DNA of 64,000 nt from Burkholderia mayonis (GTDB lineage Bacteria > Pseudomonadota > Gammaproteobacteria > Burkholderiales > Burkholderiaceae): assembly GCF_001523745.2 (NCBI RefSeq), contig NZ_CP013386.1, positions 930,001 to 994,000 on the forward strand. Reading direction: 5' to 3'. A program made the position numbers and the translations under genes. Each line of letters starts with the position of its first letter. Position 1 is the stretch's first letter. A model generated the notes under the pieces. The model saw only the letters and a program-made list of their open reading frames with translations. It had not been told where the DNA came from and made no database searches. Shown piece by piece: positions 55,597-64,000 of this stretch.

Positions 55597-55817
55597 CGCC
55601 ACTGGGACGTGAGCAATTTCGACACGGCTGGCATGGAGAAACTCGTCGACGACGCGGGCGGCACCCCATGCGTGACCAACCAGATTCCCTACAGCATCGC
55701 GCAGGGCGCGGACCGGAATTCGACCTGCCGCCGTGGCTCGCAGCGCGTCGGATGCCGGTGATGCCCTATAGTCCGGTCGATCACGCGCGCCTGCCGAAGC
55801 GTGTGCGGCTGGACTAG
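55597..55817 (+). pseudogene. Aldo/keto reductase remnant, 5' piece (split by IS)
   Basis: RHWDVSNFDTAGMEKLVDDAGGTPCVTNQIPYSIAQG corresponds to the middle of the intact upstream enzyme. A one-base loss near 55708 shifts the frame. PEFDLPPWLAARRMPVMPYSPVDHARLPKRV then continues up to the IS at 55818. The N-terminal half is missing. Confidence 0.85.
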
Positions 55818-55858
55818 GGTGTGTTCACACTATGATGATTTGAGGTTATGCTTCGGAG

Positions 55859-56266
55859 ATGCAAATCTCCGAAGCTCAATTCAAACAGATCGAACATTGC
55901 CTGCCGCGCCAGCGGGGCAATGTGAGCCTATCGAATCTGCAAGTGCTCAATGCGATCCTCTATGTGGCTGAGCATGGCTGCAAGTGGCGCGGCTTGCCTT
56001 CGCGTTTCGGCCGTTGGCACACGATCTACACGCGCATGAACCGTTGGTCCCGGAATGGCGTGCTGGACCGGGTATTCACGGAGTTGCAGCGTGCGCAGAT
56101 TATCCGCATCCGGATCGAAGCGGTCTCGCTGGATAGCACCATCGTCAAAGTTCATCCTGACGGGACCGGCGCATTAAAAAAAATGGACCACAAGCCATCG
56201 GCAAATCTCGCGGAGGATGGACAACCAAGATTCATATGGTTGCCGCGGATGCTCGAACAGCCATAA
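55859..56266 (+). CDS. IS5-family transposase, first frame (orfA)
   Basis: The 135-residue frame encodes the N-terminal DUF4096-type domain: MQISEAQFKQIEHCLPRQRG, then LNAILYVAEHGCKWRGLPSRFGRWHTIYTRMNRWSRNGVLDRVF. The first catalytic Asp is in AVSLDSTIVKVHPDG. Translation is expected to slip back one base at the A8 run (56176-56183) into the orfB frame. The residues after the slip in this frame are not family-like. Confidence 0.9.
   Translation: MQISEAQFKQIEHCLPRQRGNVSLSNLQVLNAILYVAEHGCKWRGLPSRFGRWHTIYTRMNRWSRNGVLDRVFTELQRAQIIRIRIEAVSLDSTIVKVHPDGTGALKKMDHKPSANLAEDGQPRFIWLPRMLEQP
56176..56183 (+). promoter_or_regulatory. A8 slippery site for transposase frameshift
   Basis: Eight consecutive A residues lie where the orfA frame must switch by -1 to reach the downstream GPQAIGKSRGGWTTKIHMVAADART segment. 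Such a site is typical for IS5-family elements with two overlapping frames. Confidence 0.7.
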
Positions 56267-56600
56267 CGTTCGCACTGTCGCCCGGCCAGGCTGGCGATGC
56301 TCCGCAGGGGCGCGCATTGCTCGAAAGCCTGGGGCCTCCGAACCGGCCGCTAAAGCGTACGAGGGCAACGAAACCCGGCAACTCGCCCTCGACCTCGGCT
56401 TTATCCCGGTCGTACCTCCGTTGCGTACACGCGTTGAGCCTTGGGAATACGACCGCGAAATGTACAAGCGTCGAAACGAAGTCGAGCGACTGTTCCGACG
56501 CCTGAAAGGCTTTCGTCGCATCTTCTCGCGCTTTGACAAGCTCGATCTGATGTTCATCGCCTTTATCAACTTCGCATTGATCGTCGAAGCTCTTCGATAG
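56184..56600 (+). pseudogene. IS5-family transposase, second part, broken
   Basis: After the slip the frame encodes SRGGWTTKIHMVAADART, then LSPGQAGDAPQGRALLESLGPP. Another frame change at about 56330-56360 then leads to AKAYEGNETRQLALDLGFIPVVPP and the Glu-bearing YKRRNEVERLFRRLKGFRRIFSRFDKLD. About 20 residues expected before AYEG are missing, including the second catalytic Asp (normally D-[KR]-A-Y-E-G, here A-K-A-Y). Transposase activity is therefore unlikely. Confidence 0.82.
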
Positions 56601-56616
56601 TGTGAGCACGCCCTAG

Positions 56617-56811
56617 TTCGCACGGTTGCGCAACACGCTCGCCTGGGTGCTCGTTCAGCCTGGCGTGTTCGCGGCCCCGAAGGCGGCGCGGATCGAGCAT
56701 GTGCGCGACAACCGCGCCGCGCTCGATCTCGTGTCGAGCGATGACGAGCGCGCACAGCTCGATGCGCGCTTCGGTCCGCCGCGCCGCAAACGCGCGCTCG
56801 CCGTGCTTTGA
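56617..56811 (+). pseudogene. Aldo/keto reductase remnant, 3' piece (split by IS)
   Basis: LRNTLAWVLVQPGVFAAPKAARIEHVRDNRAALDL and the Pro/Arg-rich C-terminal tail match the end of the intact enzyme. This piece continues the remnant interrupted by the IS at 55818-56612. The TGA is at 56809-56811. Confidence 0.85.
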
Positions 56812-56829
56812 CCTGAGCGACGCCACGGA

Positions 56830-58692
56830 TCAGTGGCCGTTCCCGTGGCCGCCGCTGCCATTGCCGTTGCTGCCGCCATTGCCATGACCGCCGTTGGTGC
56901 CGCCATTGCCGTTGCCATTGCCAACACCATTGGCACCACCGTTGCCGGCGCCGCCACTGCCATTACCGTTGCCGTTGCTGCCGCCGTTGCCATGACCGCC
57001 GTTGGTGCCGCCATTGCCGTTGCCATTGCCAACACCGTTGGCACCACCGTTGCCATTGCCGTTGCCATTGCCAACACCATTGGCACCACCGTTGCCGGCG
57101 CCGCCGCTGCCATTACCGTTGCCGTTGCTGCCGCCGTTGCCATGACCGCCGTTGGTGCCGCCATTGCCGTTGCCATTGCCAACACCGTTGGCACCACCGT
57201 TGCCGGCGCCGCCGCTGCCATTACCGTTGCCGTTGCTGCCGCCGTTGCCATGACCGCCGTTGGTGCCGCCATTGCCGTTGCCATTGCCAACACCATTGGC
57301 ACCACCGTTGCCGGCGCCGCCGCTGCCATTACCGTTGCCGTTGCTGCCGCCGTTGCCATGACCGCCGTTGGTGCCGCCATTGCCGTTGCCATTGCCAACA
57401 CCATTGGCACCACCGTTGCCGGCGCCGCCGCTGCCATTACCGTTGCCGTTGCTGCCGCCGTTGCCATGACCGCCGTTGGTGCCGCCATTGCCGTTGCCAT
57501 TGCCAACACCATTGGCACCACCGTTGCCAGCACCGCCGCTGCCATTGCCGTTGGTGCCGCCATTGCCATGACCGCCGTTACCGTGACCACTGCCGTTACC
57601 GCCGCTGTGTCCACCATGGCCTCCATCACCGGAAGTGCCGCCACCGGAAGTGCCGCCGCCGGAAGTGTTGCCACCGGAAGTGCCGCCGCCAGAAGCACCG
57701 CCGCCAGAAGCACCGCCGCCAGAAGCACCGCCGCCAGAAGCACCGCCGCCAGAAGCACCGCCGCCAGAAGCACCGCCGCCAGAAGCACCGCCGCCAGAAG
57801 CACCGCCGCCAGAAGCACCGCCGCCAGAAGCACCGCCGCCAGAAGCACCGCCGCCAGAAGCACCGCCGCCAGAAGCACCGCCGCCAGAAGCACCGCCGCC
57901 AGAAGCACCGCCGCCAGAAGCACCGCCGCCAGAAGCACCGCCGCCAGAAGCACCGCCGCCAGAAGCACCGCCGCCAGAAGCACCGCCGCCAGAAGCACCG
58001 CCGCCAGAAGCACCGCCGCCAGAAGCACCGCCGCCAGAAGAGCCGCCGCCAGAAGCACCACCGCCAGAAGCACCGCCGCCAGAAGAGCCGCCACCAGAAG
58101 AGCCGCCGCCAGAAGAGCCGCCACCTGATGCACCACTACCCGACGTTCCGCTGCCGGAGTTACCGATGCCCGATGCGTTGCCCGTGGAGTTGCCGCGGCC
58201 GCGACCCGTGCCGATCGTGCCGCCGGAGGCCGAACCAGTCGTTCCGCCGGCTCCGATACCCGCAGGCCCGACGGCGCCATCCCCATTGTTTCCGTCGCTA
58301 CCGCTTCCACGGCCGTTGCCCGGGCTGCCGCCGCTTCCGATTCCGCTCTCGCCGTTGCCCCCCGCGCCGTCGGCGAGATGAAGCACGGATCCGCACGCTA
58401 CCACCGGGTCAGCAGAACAGGGCGACGCCAGTTCCGCGGGCAGCATCGTGATGTCCGTATTGGCGGATACGTCGCGCGTGTCGGCCGGCGTCGCTTTCTG
58501 CACCACTTGCAACGGCGTGGAGAATGGCGCTCCGTCGTGCGACTGTACGGTGCTCGGCCCTGGGGGCAGGGTCTCTTGCGCAACCGCATACGAGCCGCAG
58601 AAGTGAGCGAATGCGGTTGCCGCTGCCGCCAGCAAGGTCGCGCGATAGCATCGTCCAGCCGCGTGGAACAGCTGTTTCGTTTTGTGCATCAT
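56830..58692 (-). CDS. Large secreted Gly/Asn/Ser repeat protein
   Basis: This 620-residue protein is not recognised. Its signal peptide ends GSYAVA-QE. A short unique region with two Cys (ASPCSADPVVACGS) follows. After a Gly/Ser linker come about 29 pentapeptides (Ser-Gly-Gly-Gly-Ala/Ser). A Thr/His-Gly transition follows, and then six 36-residue modules rich in Asn-Gly (GGTNGGHGNGGSNGNG and GGAGNGGANGVG). No membrane anchor, LPXTG or autotransporter barrel is seen, so it is probably secreted or loosely surface-bound. A second ATG at 58689 has the better-spaced GGGAGA site. A role in surface contact or matrix is speculation. Confidence 0.78.
   Translation of the reverse strand: MMHKTKQLFHAAGRCYRATLLAAAATAFAHFCGSYAVAQETLPPGPSTVQSHDGAPFSTPLQVVQKATPADTRDVSANTDITMLPAELASPCSADPVVACGSVLHLADGAGGNGESGIGSGGSPGNGRGSGSDGNNGDGAVGPAGIGAGGTTGSASGGTIGTGRGRGNSTGNASGIGNSGSGTSGSGASGGGSSGGGSSGGGSSGGGASGGGASGGGSSGGGASGGGASGGGASGGGASGGGASGGGASGGGASGGGASGGGASGGGASGGGASGGGASGGGASGGGASGGGASGGGASGGGASGGGASGGGASGGGASGGGASGGGASGGGASGGGTSGGNTSGGGTSGGGTSGDGGHGGHSGGNGSGHGNGGHGNGGTNGNGSGGAGNGGANGVGNGNGNGGTNGGHGNGGSNGNGNGSGGAGNGGANGVGNGNGNGGTNGGHGNGGSNGNGNGSGGAGNGGANGVGNGNGNGGTNGGHGNGGSNGNGNGSGGAGNGGANGVGNGNGNGGTNGGHGNGGSNGNGNGSGGAGNGGANGVGNGNGNGNGGANGVGNGNGNGGTNGGHGNGGSNGNGNGSGGAGNGGANGVGNGNGNGGTNGGHGNGGSNGNGSGGHGNGH
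56880..57570 (-). repeat. 108-bp tandem repeats (36-residue modules), about six copies
   Basis: The repeats are near-identical 108-base units coding for GGTNGGHGNGGSNGNG...GGAGNGGANGVGNGNGN-type modules, with one 36-bp (12-residue) partial duplication around 57040-57080. High identity between units implies recent duplication or gene conversion. Confidence 0.9.
57670..58130 (-). repeat. 15-bp tandem repeats (Ser-Gly-Gly-Gly-Ala), about 29 copies
   Basis: On the plus strand the unit is GAAGCACCGCCGCCA. Units are mostly identical, with Ser-for-Ala variants (GAAGAGCC) near the 58040-58120 end. In frame, length-variable. Confidence 0.92.
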
Positions 58693-58976
58693 TGGTCTCC
58701 CGAAGCGCGCAGTCCCTGTCGCCGCGCTGCTTTATGCGTGTGTTGCCCAGGGGCCCAAAGATGCGTTGTTGTTTCAGTGGCCGATTTCGTTCAGACAGAT
58801 GTACGACCAGCCGGCAACGTGGATCGGCACGCGGGCCCGCCGTGCGAACCTCTCTTTGCGATAACCGTGCCATCGGCCGCGCACACCCATCGCACAAGGC
58901 GTGAGCGCTTTGCGAGTGCGGCGCTGAAACATCGGTGAAGCTGTTTTGTTTCTGAAATGAAACATCAGGAGGAAAA

Positions 58977-59754
58977 TCAGCGCGCCGGCGCGTCGGCCGC
59001 ACGGTGCCAGCGGTGGAACAGGATCGATGCGATCCGGCCGGCCAGGAACGGTGCGGCAATCCCGTATCCGATCGCGCCGAACCCCTCGCCGGCCGTCTCG
59101 ATGCCGCTGGTCTCGGGCGCAACCGGCGCGGACACGGGCGTGATGCCCGCGTTGCAAAGGGGCTTGTGCGGCAGATCGTCCATCGCCCAGCCGCATGTGT
59201 GGATCATCAGCACTTCGTCGCGTCGATCAGCGTCATCCCAGCCATGAATAGCTTGGGAAACAGCAAGATCCCGAAGAGCGGCAGGCCCTGACTCGCCTGC
59301 GTAGCGGCGATCGCAAGCAGATCGATTTCGGTTACAGAATTGAAACCGAGCCAAGCGGCACGCCGACCGGATACATGTTTCGGCTCGCCGAGACGAACCG
59401 GAACAGCGGACGCGCCAGGCGCGCGAACAAGCCGGCCGTAAGCATGCGTGGCGGCCGTGTGTGCATCGTCGGCGCGCGGCGAATGCGCTGCCACGCGTCG
59501 AGCAGGATCGCGAGGTTCACGCCTGCCGGCACGAGCAGGAACGTTGCGGATACTGGTGCCGAGCTGCCGCCGATGTCGCGAAATGTGTCGAAACGGTCGC
59601 GCGGCGCAAACGCGGCCAGCGCGACGCCAAGCGTGGCGGAGCGACGACGATCGTCATGAGGTGGCGGCCGTGAAGCTTCACCACGACCTCGTCGAGGCCC
59701 GGGCGGTGCGTGCAGTAAAAAAGCCCGTCCGTTTCCGGACGGGCTTTCGTTCAT
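58977..59754 (-). pseudogene. NiCoT (HoxN/NixA-type) nickel/cobalt transporter pseudogene
   Basis: Three minus-strand frames together match the C-terminal two-thirds of a NiCoT permease. First frame: DRFDTFRDIGGSSAPVSATF, then VNLAILLDAW and RPLFRFVSASRNMYPVGV (59332-59720). Second frame: LGFNSVTEIDLLAIAATQASQGLPLFGILLFPKLFMAGMTLIDAT (59207-59345). Third frame: EGFGAIGYGIAAPFLAGRIASILFHRW to the end at 58977. The N-terminal part with the HxxxxDH metal motif is absent. Frameshifts fall near 59340 and 59215. It is clearly non-functional. Confidence 0.85.
59720..59747 (-). terminator. fusA terminator
   Basis: AAAGCCCGTCCG and CGGACGGGCTTT form a 12-bp stem with a TTTC loop. On the minus strand a T-run follows. 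It lies about 57 bases past the fusA stop and inside the decayed 5' end of the NiCoT pseudogene. Confidence 0.93.
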
Positions 59755-59803
59755 GGGCCGCGCAGCGCCATGCCGCCGCCGCGCGGCCTTGCATGGCGGC
59801 CGC

Positions 59804-61918
<2,115 letters not shown>

Positions 61919-61948
61919 GTGAACCTCCTGATGGTTCTGGACGGAAAC

Positions 61949-61971
61949 GGGCCGGCCGGGGCGGCCGGCCC
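61949..61971 (-). promoter_or_regulatory. GC-rich leader hairpin ahead of fusA
   Basis: GGGCCGGCC and GGCCGGCCC form a perfect 9-bp stem with a 5-base loop, ending 31 bases upstream of the fusA ATG. There is no T-tract after it on the minus strand. It could act as an mRNA structure affecting translation or stability. Confidence 0.5.
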
Positions 61972-62106
61972 GTCGCTCTTTCGAGACTTAAAGCATAGCG
62001 CTTGCTCGAGGCTTTTGCAGATGCGGGCGATGTATCGGCAATCAAGTCGTTGCCGTCGGCGACGCACCGATCCGCGCCGCCCGCGCACGAAGACGGCGCG
62101 CGCAAA

Positions 62107-62129
62107 AAAGCCGGCGCGCGGCCGGCTTT
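62107..62129 (-). terminator. Terminator of the DUF192 gene
   Basis: AAAGCCGGC and GCCGGCTTT form a 9-bp stem with a GCGCG loop. On the minus strand six T residues follow. It lies 37 bases past the DUF192 stop. Confidence 0.9.
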
Positions 62130-62165
62130 CGGGCGGGGACGAGCGGCGCGCATCGGCCGCCGGCG

Positions 62166-62675
62166 TCACTGCGGCTTCGGCAGTCCGTCGATCTTCATCC
62201 CCGGCTTGATGCCCTTCGCGGCGAACCAGCCGCGGCTCATTTCGAGCGCGTAGACGCCGTTGTTGCGCGGGCAGTGGTTGTCGGTCGTCTCGGCCTTCAT
62301 CTCGTCGATGTCGGTGATCGTGCCGTCCGCGCGGACGAACGCGATCGACAGCGGAATCAGCGTGTTCTTCATCCAGAAGCAATGCACAGCGTTCTCGTTG
62401 AACACGAACAGCATGCCTTCGTTCGGCGCGAGCTGCGAGCGGTACATGAGACCCTGCTCGCGATCGGCGTCGTTCGCGGCGACGGCCGCATCGATCACGT
62501 ACATGCCGGCGCGCAGCTTGACGCGCGGGAATTCGCTCGGCTGCTTCGCGCCGGGCGGCAGTTGCGCGGTCTGCGCAAACGCGGCGTGCATGCCGCCCGC
62601 GGCGAGCGCGAGCGCGACCGGAAAGACGGTAGCTCGCGCGAGACGGGCGAGCGAAGAGCGCAGGGAAAATCGCAC
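62166..62675 (-). CDS. Exported DUF192 protein
   Basis: The 169-residue protein has a signal peptide (LARATVFPVALALAAGGMHAAFAQ). A DUF192 domain has DREQGLMYRSQLAPNEGMLFVFNENAVHCFWMKNTLIPLSIAFVRADGTI and VYALEMSRGWFAAKGIKPGMKI. A GTG start at 62675 with GGAGC upstream is preferred; the longer frame would run through a terminator at 62777-62806. Function is unknown; the domain is a small beta fold found in many secreted proteins. Confidence 0.86.
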   Translation of the reverse strand: MRFSLRSSLARLARATVFPVALALAAGGMHAAFAQTAQLPPGAKQPSEFPRVKLRAGMYVIDAAVAANDADREQGLMYRSQLAPNEGMLFVFNENAVHCFWMKNTLIPLSIAFVRADGTITDIDEMKAETTDNHCPRNNGVYALEMSRGWFAAKGIKPGMKIDGLPKPQ

Positions 62676-62776
62676 GGCAAGGGCTCCTATCGGGAATTCG
62701 AGACCCGCATGGTACGCGAAGCGCGGCGTCGCGCGCGGATCGGGCACGCAGCGCGAAGCGGGCGGACAAAAAGAAA

Positions 62777-62806
62777 AAGGCAGATCGCCTCGCGGCGATC
62801 TGCCTT
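62777..62806 (-). terminator. Terminator of the small Ala/Lys/His protein gene
   Basis: AAGGCAGATCGCC and GGCGATCTGCCTT form a perfect 13-bp stem with a TCGC loop. On the minus strand a T-rich tract (TTTTTCTTTTTG) follows. Confidence 0.93.
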
Positions 62807-62864
62807 GCAACGCCGTTAGAACGGCAACAACGTTGTTCTAAACTGCGTCTTACAACTTGCTTGC

Positions 62865-63083
62865 TTAGTTCGAGGCGGCAGCCGGGGCTTCGGCTTCGCT
62901 AGCAGCCTTCTTCGCTGCGTGGTGCTTCTTGGCGTGATGCTTCTTGGCGTGGGCCTTCTTAGCCGGTGCCGAAGCAGCTTCAGCCTTCTCAGCCGGAGCC
63001 GAAGCGGCGGCCGGAGCCGAGGCTTGCGCGAAAGCAGCCGTTGCGAAGAGACCAGCGACCAGAGCGGCGATCAGTTTGTTCAT
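62865..63083 (-). CDS. Small exported Ala/Lys/His-rich protein
   Basis: This 72-residue protein has a clean signal peptide (MNKLIAALVAGLFATAAFA). The mature part is about 53 residues, almost all Ala, Lys, Glu, Ser and His. The mature part holds two HAKKHH-like repeats (KKAHAKKHHAKKHHAAKK), which could bind metal ions, nucleic acid or polyanions. It has its own strong terminator, as highly expressed genes do. Similar small proteins are widespread in Burkholderia and annotated hypothetical. Function is unknown. Confidence 0.85.
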   Translation of the reverse strand: MNKLIAALVAGLFATAAFAQASAPAAASAPAEKAEAASAPAKKAHAKKHHAKKHHAAKKAASEAEAPAAASN

Positions 63084-63346
63084 GTTGTGTTCCTCAGCTT
63101 TAGTTAATTAACCAAATGACCCGGCATAGGAGTCATGTCGTCTAACGTGCCATCCACCTTTCGGTTGACAGGCGCATCGAGAAAAATCTCGCCGCGCTGC
63201 GGGCGGCCTCTCCGCGGCGGGTCGTTGCTCGAACGACGGACCTGCGGTTCGGCTGCCAATGCCGGATAGCTGGAAGTGGCATCTGCGTCGTTTAACGCGT
63301 CGGGTTCGCAGTCGGTTGACGCACGGTTTCGCGCGTCACCGAAATG

Positions 63347-63925
63347 TCATCCGGGCCGCTTTGCGCGCTCCCACGGTGCGCGCGGCGGCAGCTCGCAGGT
63401 TTCGCCGGGCGCGAGACCGAGCGCGAACAGGTCGATTGCGCCGATGCCGACCCGGATGAGGCGCAGCGTCGGGAAGCCGACCGATGCGGTCATCCGCCGC
63501 ACCTGGCGGTTCTTGCCCTCGGCGATCTCGAGTTCGATCCAGGTCGTCGGGATCGCCGCGCGGTGGCGGATCGGCGGATTGCGCGGCCAGAGCGTGTCGG
63601 GCGGCGTGACGAAGCGCGCGCGACATGGGCGGGTCACGTAGTCGCCGAGGTCGATGCCGCGCTCGAGCGTCGCGAGCGCGGGCGCATCTGGCGCACCCTC
63701 GACTTGCGCCCAGTAGCGCTTGACGAGCTTGTGGCGCGGCTCGGCGATCTTCGCCTGCAGCGCGCCGTCGTCGGTGAGGAGGAGGAGCCCCTCGCTGTCG
63801 GCGTCGAGGCGGCCCGCCGGATAGACGCCGGGCGTCTTCACCCAGTCGCCGAGCGACCCGCGGGTTTCGTGCGGGGAGAACTGGCAGATCGTGCCGAACG
63901 GCTTGTTGAGAGCGATGAAGTGCAT
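63347..63925 (-). CDS. Pseudouridine synthase, RsuA/RluE type
   Basis: The 192-residue RNA-modifying enzyme has a catalytic block VYPAGRLDADSEGLLLLTDDG (Asp in GRLDADSEG). KLVKRYWAQVEG and EIAEGKNRQVRRMTASVGFPTLRLIRVGIG define the RsuA/RluB/E/F group. There is no N-terminal S4 domain, and the short length fits RluE (23S U2457), though the target is inferred. The ATG at 63925 is used; an in-frame TTG 6 bases upstream is unlikely. Confidence 0.9.
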   Translation of the reverse strand: MHFIALNKPFGTICQFSPHETRGSLGDWVKTPGVYPAGRLDADSEGLLLLTDDGALQAKIAEPRHKLVKRYWAQVEGAPDAPALATLERGIDLGDYVTRPCRARFVTPPDTLWPRNPPIRHRAAIPTTWIELEIAEGKNRQVRRMTASVGFPTLRLIRVGIGAIDLFALGLAPGETCELPPRAPWERAKRPG

Positions 63926-63937
63926 GGGCAAGGCTCG

Positions 63938-63958
63938 CGGGTGGCGGGTGGCGGGTGG
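63938..63958. repeat. Three copies of CGGGTGG
   Basis: A perfect 7-bp unit occurs three times in tandem just upstream of the pseudouridine synthase start. Seven bases is not a multiple of three, but the repeat lies outside the coding region. Confidence 0.75.
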
Positions 63959-64000
63959 CGCAACGCGGGCCGCGTTCTATGGCAAATGGCGGAATCTTAA

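Larger units (their letters stand above)
55814..56616 (+). mobile_element. IS5-family (IS427-group) insertion sequence, degraded
   Basis: The element body is 55818-56612, flanked by CTAG target duplications (55814-55817, 56613-56616). Ends are imperfect inverted repeats: left GGTGTGTTCACACTAT, right (reverse complement) GGCGTGCTCACACTAT, two mismatches in 16. It is about 795 bases long, short for the group (about 850). It encodes a two-frame transposase with an additional internal deletion, so it is probably immobile by itself. It splits an aldo/keto reductase remnant. Confidence 0.9.

Noticed and set aside
56655..58310. 551-codon frame rich in Leu-Leu-Ala-Ala-Val repeats, and plus-strand Ala/Thr and Pro/Glu frames
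   Set aside because: Alternative readings of the Gly-rich gene repeats; only the -3 frame has a signal peptide and ribosome-binding site.

Overview
The window is high-G+C DNA from a betaproteobacterium of the genus Burkholderia, most likely the B. pseudomallei/thailandensis group. The evidence is the codon bias, the kynBUA-kynR cluster, the lpxK-Trm112-kdsB-adk order, DUF3579 beside argF, and many short tandem repeats. Most genes are housekeeping or core metabolic. No tRNA, rRNA or CRISPR array was seen, and nothing resembling a prophage. The only mobile element is one degraded IS5-family insertion sequence.

Layout. 1-4.6 kb: aromatic-acid catabolism (end of a ThDP-dependent decarboxylase, aldehyde dehydrogenase, ketopantoate-reductase-like protein, and an aromatic-acid MFS importer preceded by a tiny translationally coupled ORF). 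4.6-8.2 kb: tryptophan-to-anthranilate operon kynBUA with divergent kynR. 8.2-17.7 kb: flavin reductase, msrA, DUF72 protein, cfa, pdxH, tcdA, thioredoxin-TPR protein, pirin, EamA permease. 18-25.3 kb: Tat-exported amidase, tsaE, queG, ogt, xerD, acyl-CoA ligase, ybaK. 25.4-39.2 kb: plsY, yajQ, murB, argF, DUF3579, rpsT, murJ, SirB1-like protein, a short-chain dehydrogenase, then adk-kdsB-Trm112-lpxK facing xseA. 39.4-48.4 kb: sodB, an unrecognised lipoprotein framed by strong hairpins, chrA, a Crp/Fnr regulator, an Mpo1-like protein, a second panE-like gene, a methyltransferase and a degenerate EAL protein. 48.9-54.5 kb: DHA2 efflux pump, a frameshifted DUF2917 gene, an HTH-citrate-synthase fusion divergent from a CoA-transferase, and a GntR regulator.

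54.7-59.8 kb is the accessory part. An intact aldo/keto reductase is followed by a decayed partial copy of itself, split by an IS5-family element with CTAG target duplications. Next comes a large secreted Gly/Asn/Ser repeat protein, then a NiCoT-type nickel/cobalt transporter pseudogene broken across three frames. Core genes resume with fusA, a DUF192 protein, a small exported Ala/Lys/His-rich protein and an RsuA/RluE-type pseudouridine synthase.

Genes that work together: kynB-kynU-kynA with KynR degrade tryptophan to anthranilate. murB, murJ and the amidase act in peptidoglycan metabolism, while lpxK and kdsB supply lipid A/Kdo. The mdlC-like decarboxylase, aldehyde dehydrogenase and importer form a plausible aryl-keto-acid module. 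Simple repeats cluster at gene boundaries or in disordered coding tails (9-bp array upstream of chrA, GGACTT array at 48.6 kb, Asp-Ala hexamers in the DUF72 gene, 15-bp and 108-bp units in the Gly-rich gene). These are expected to vary between strains.
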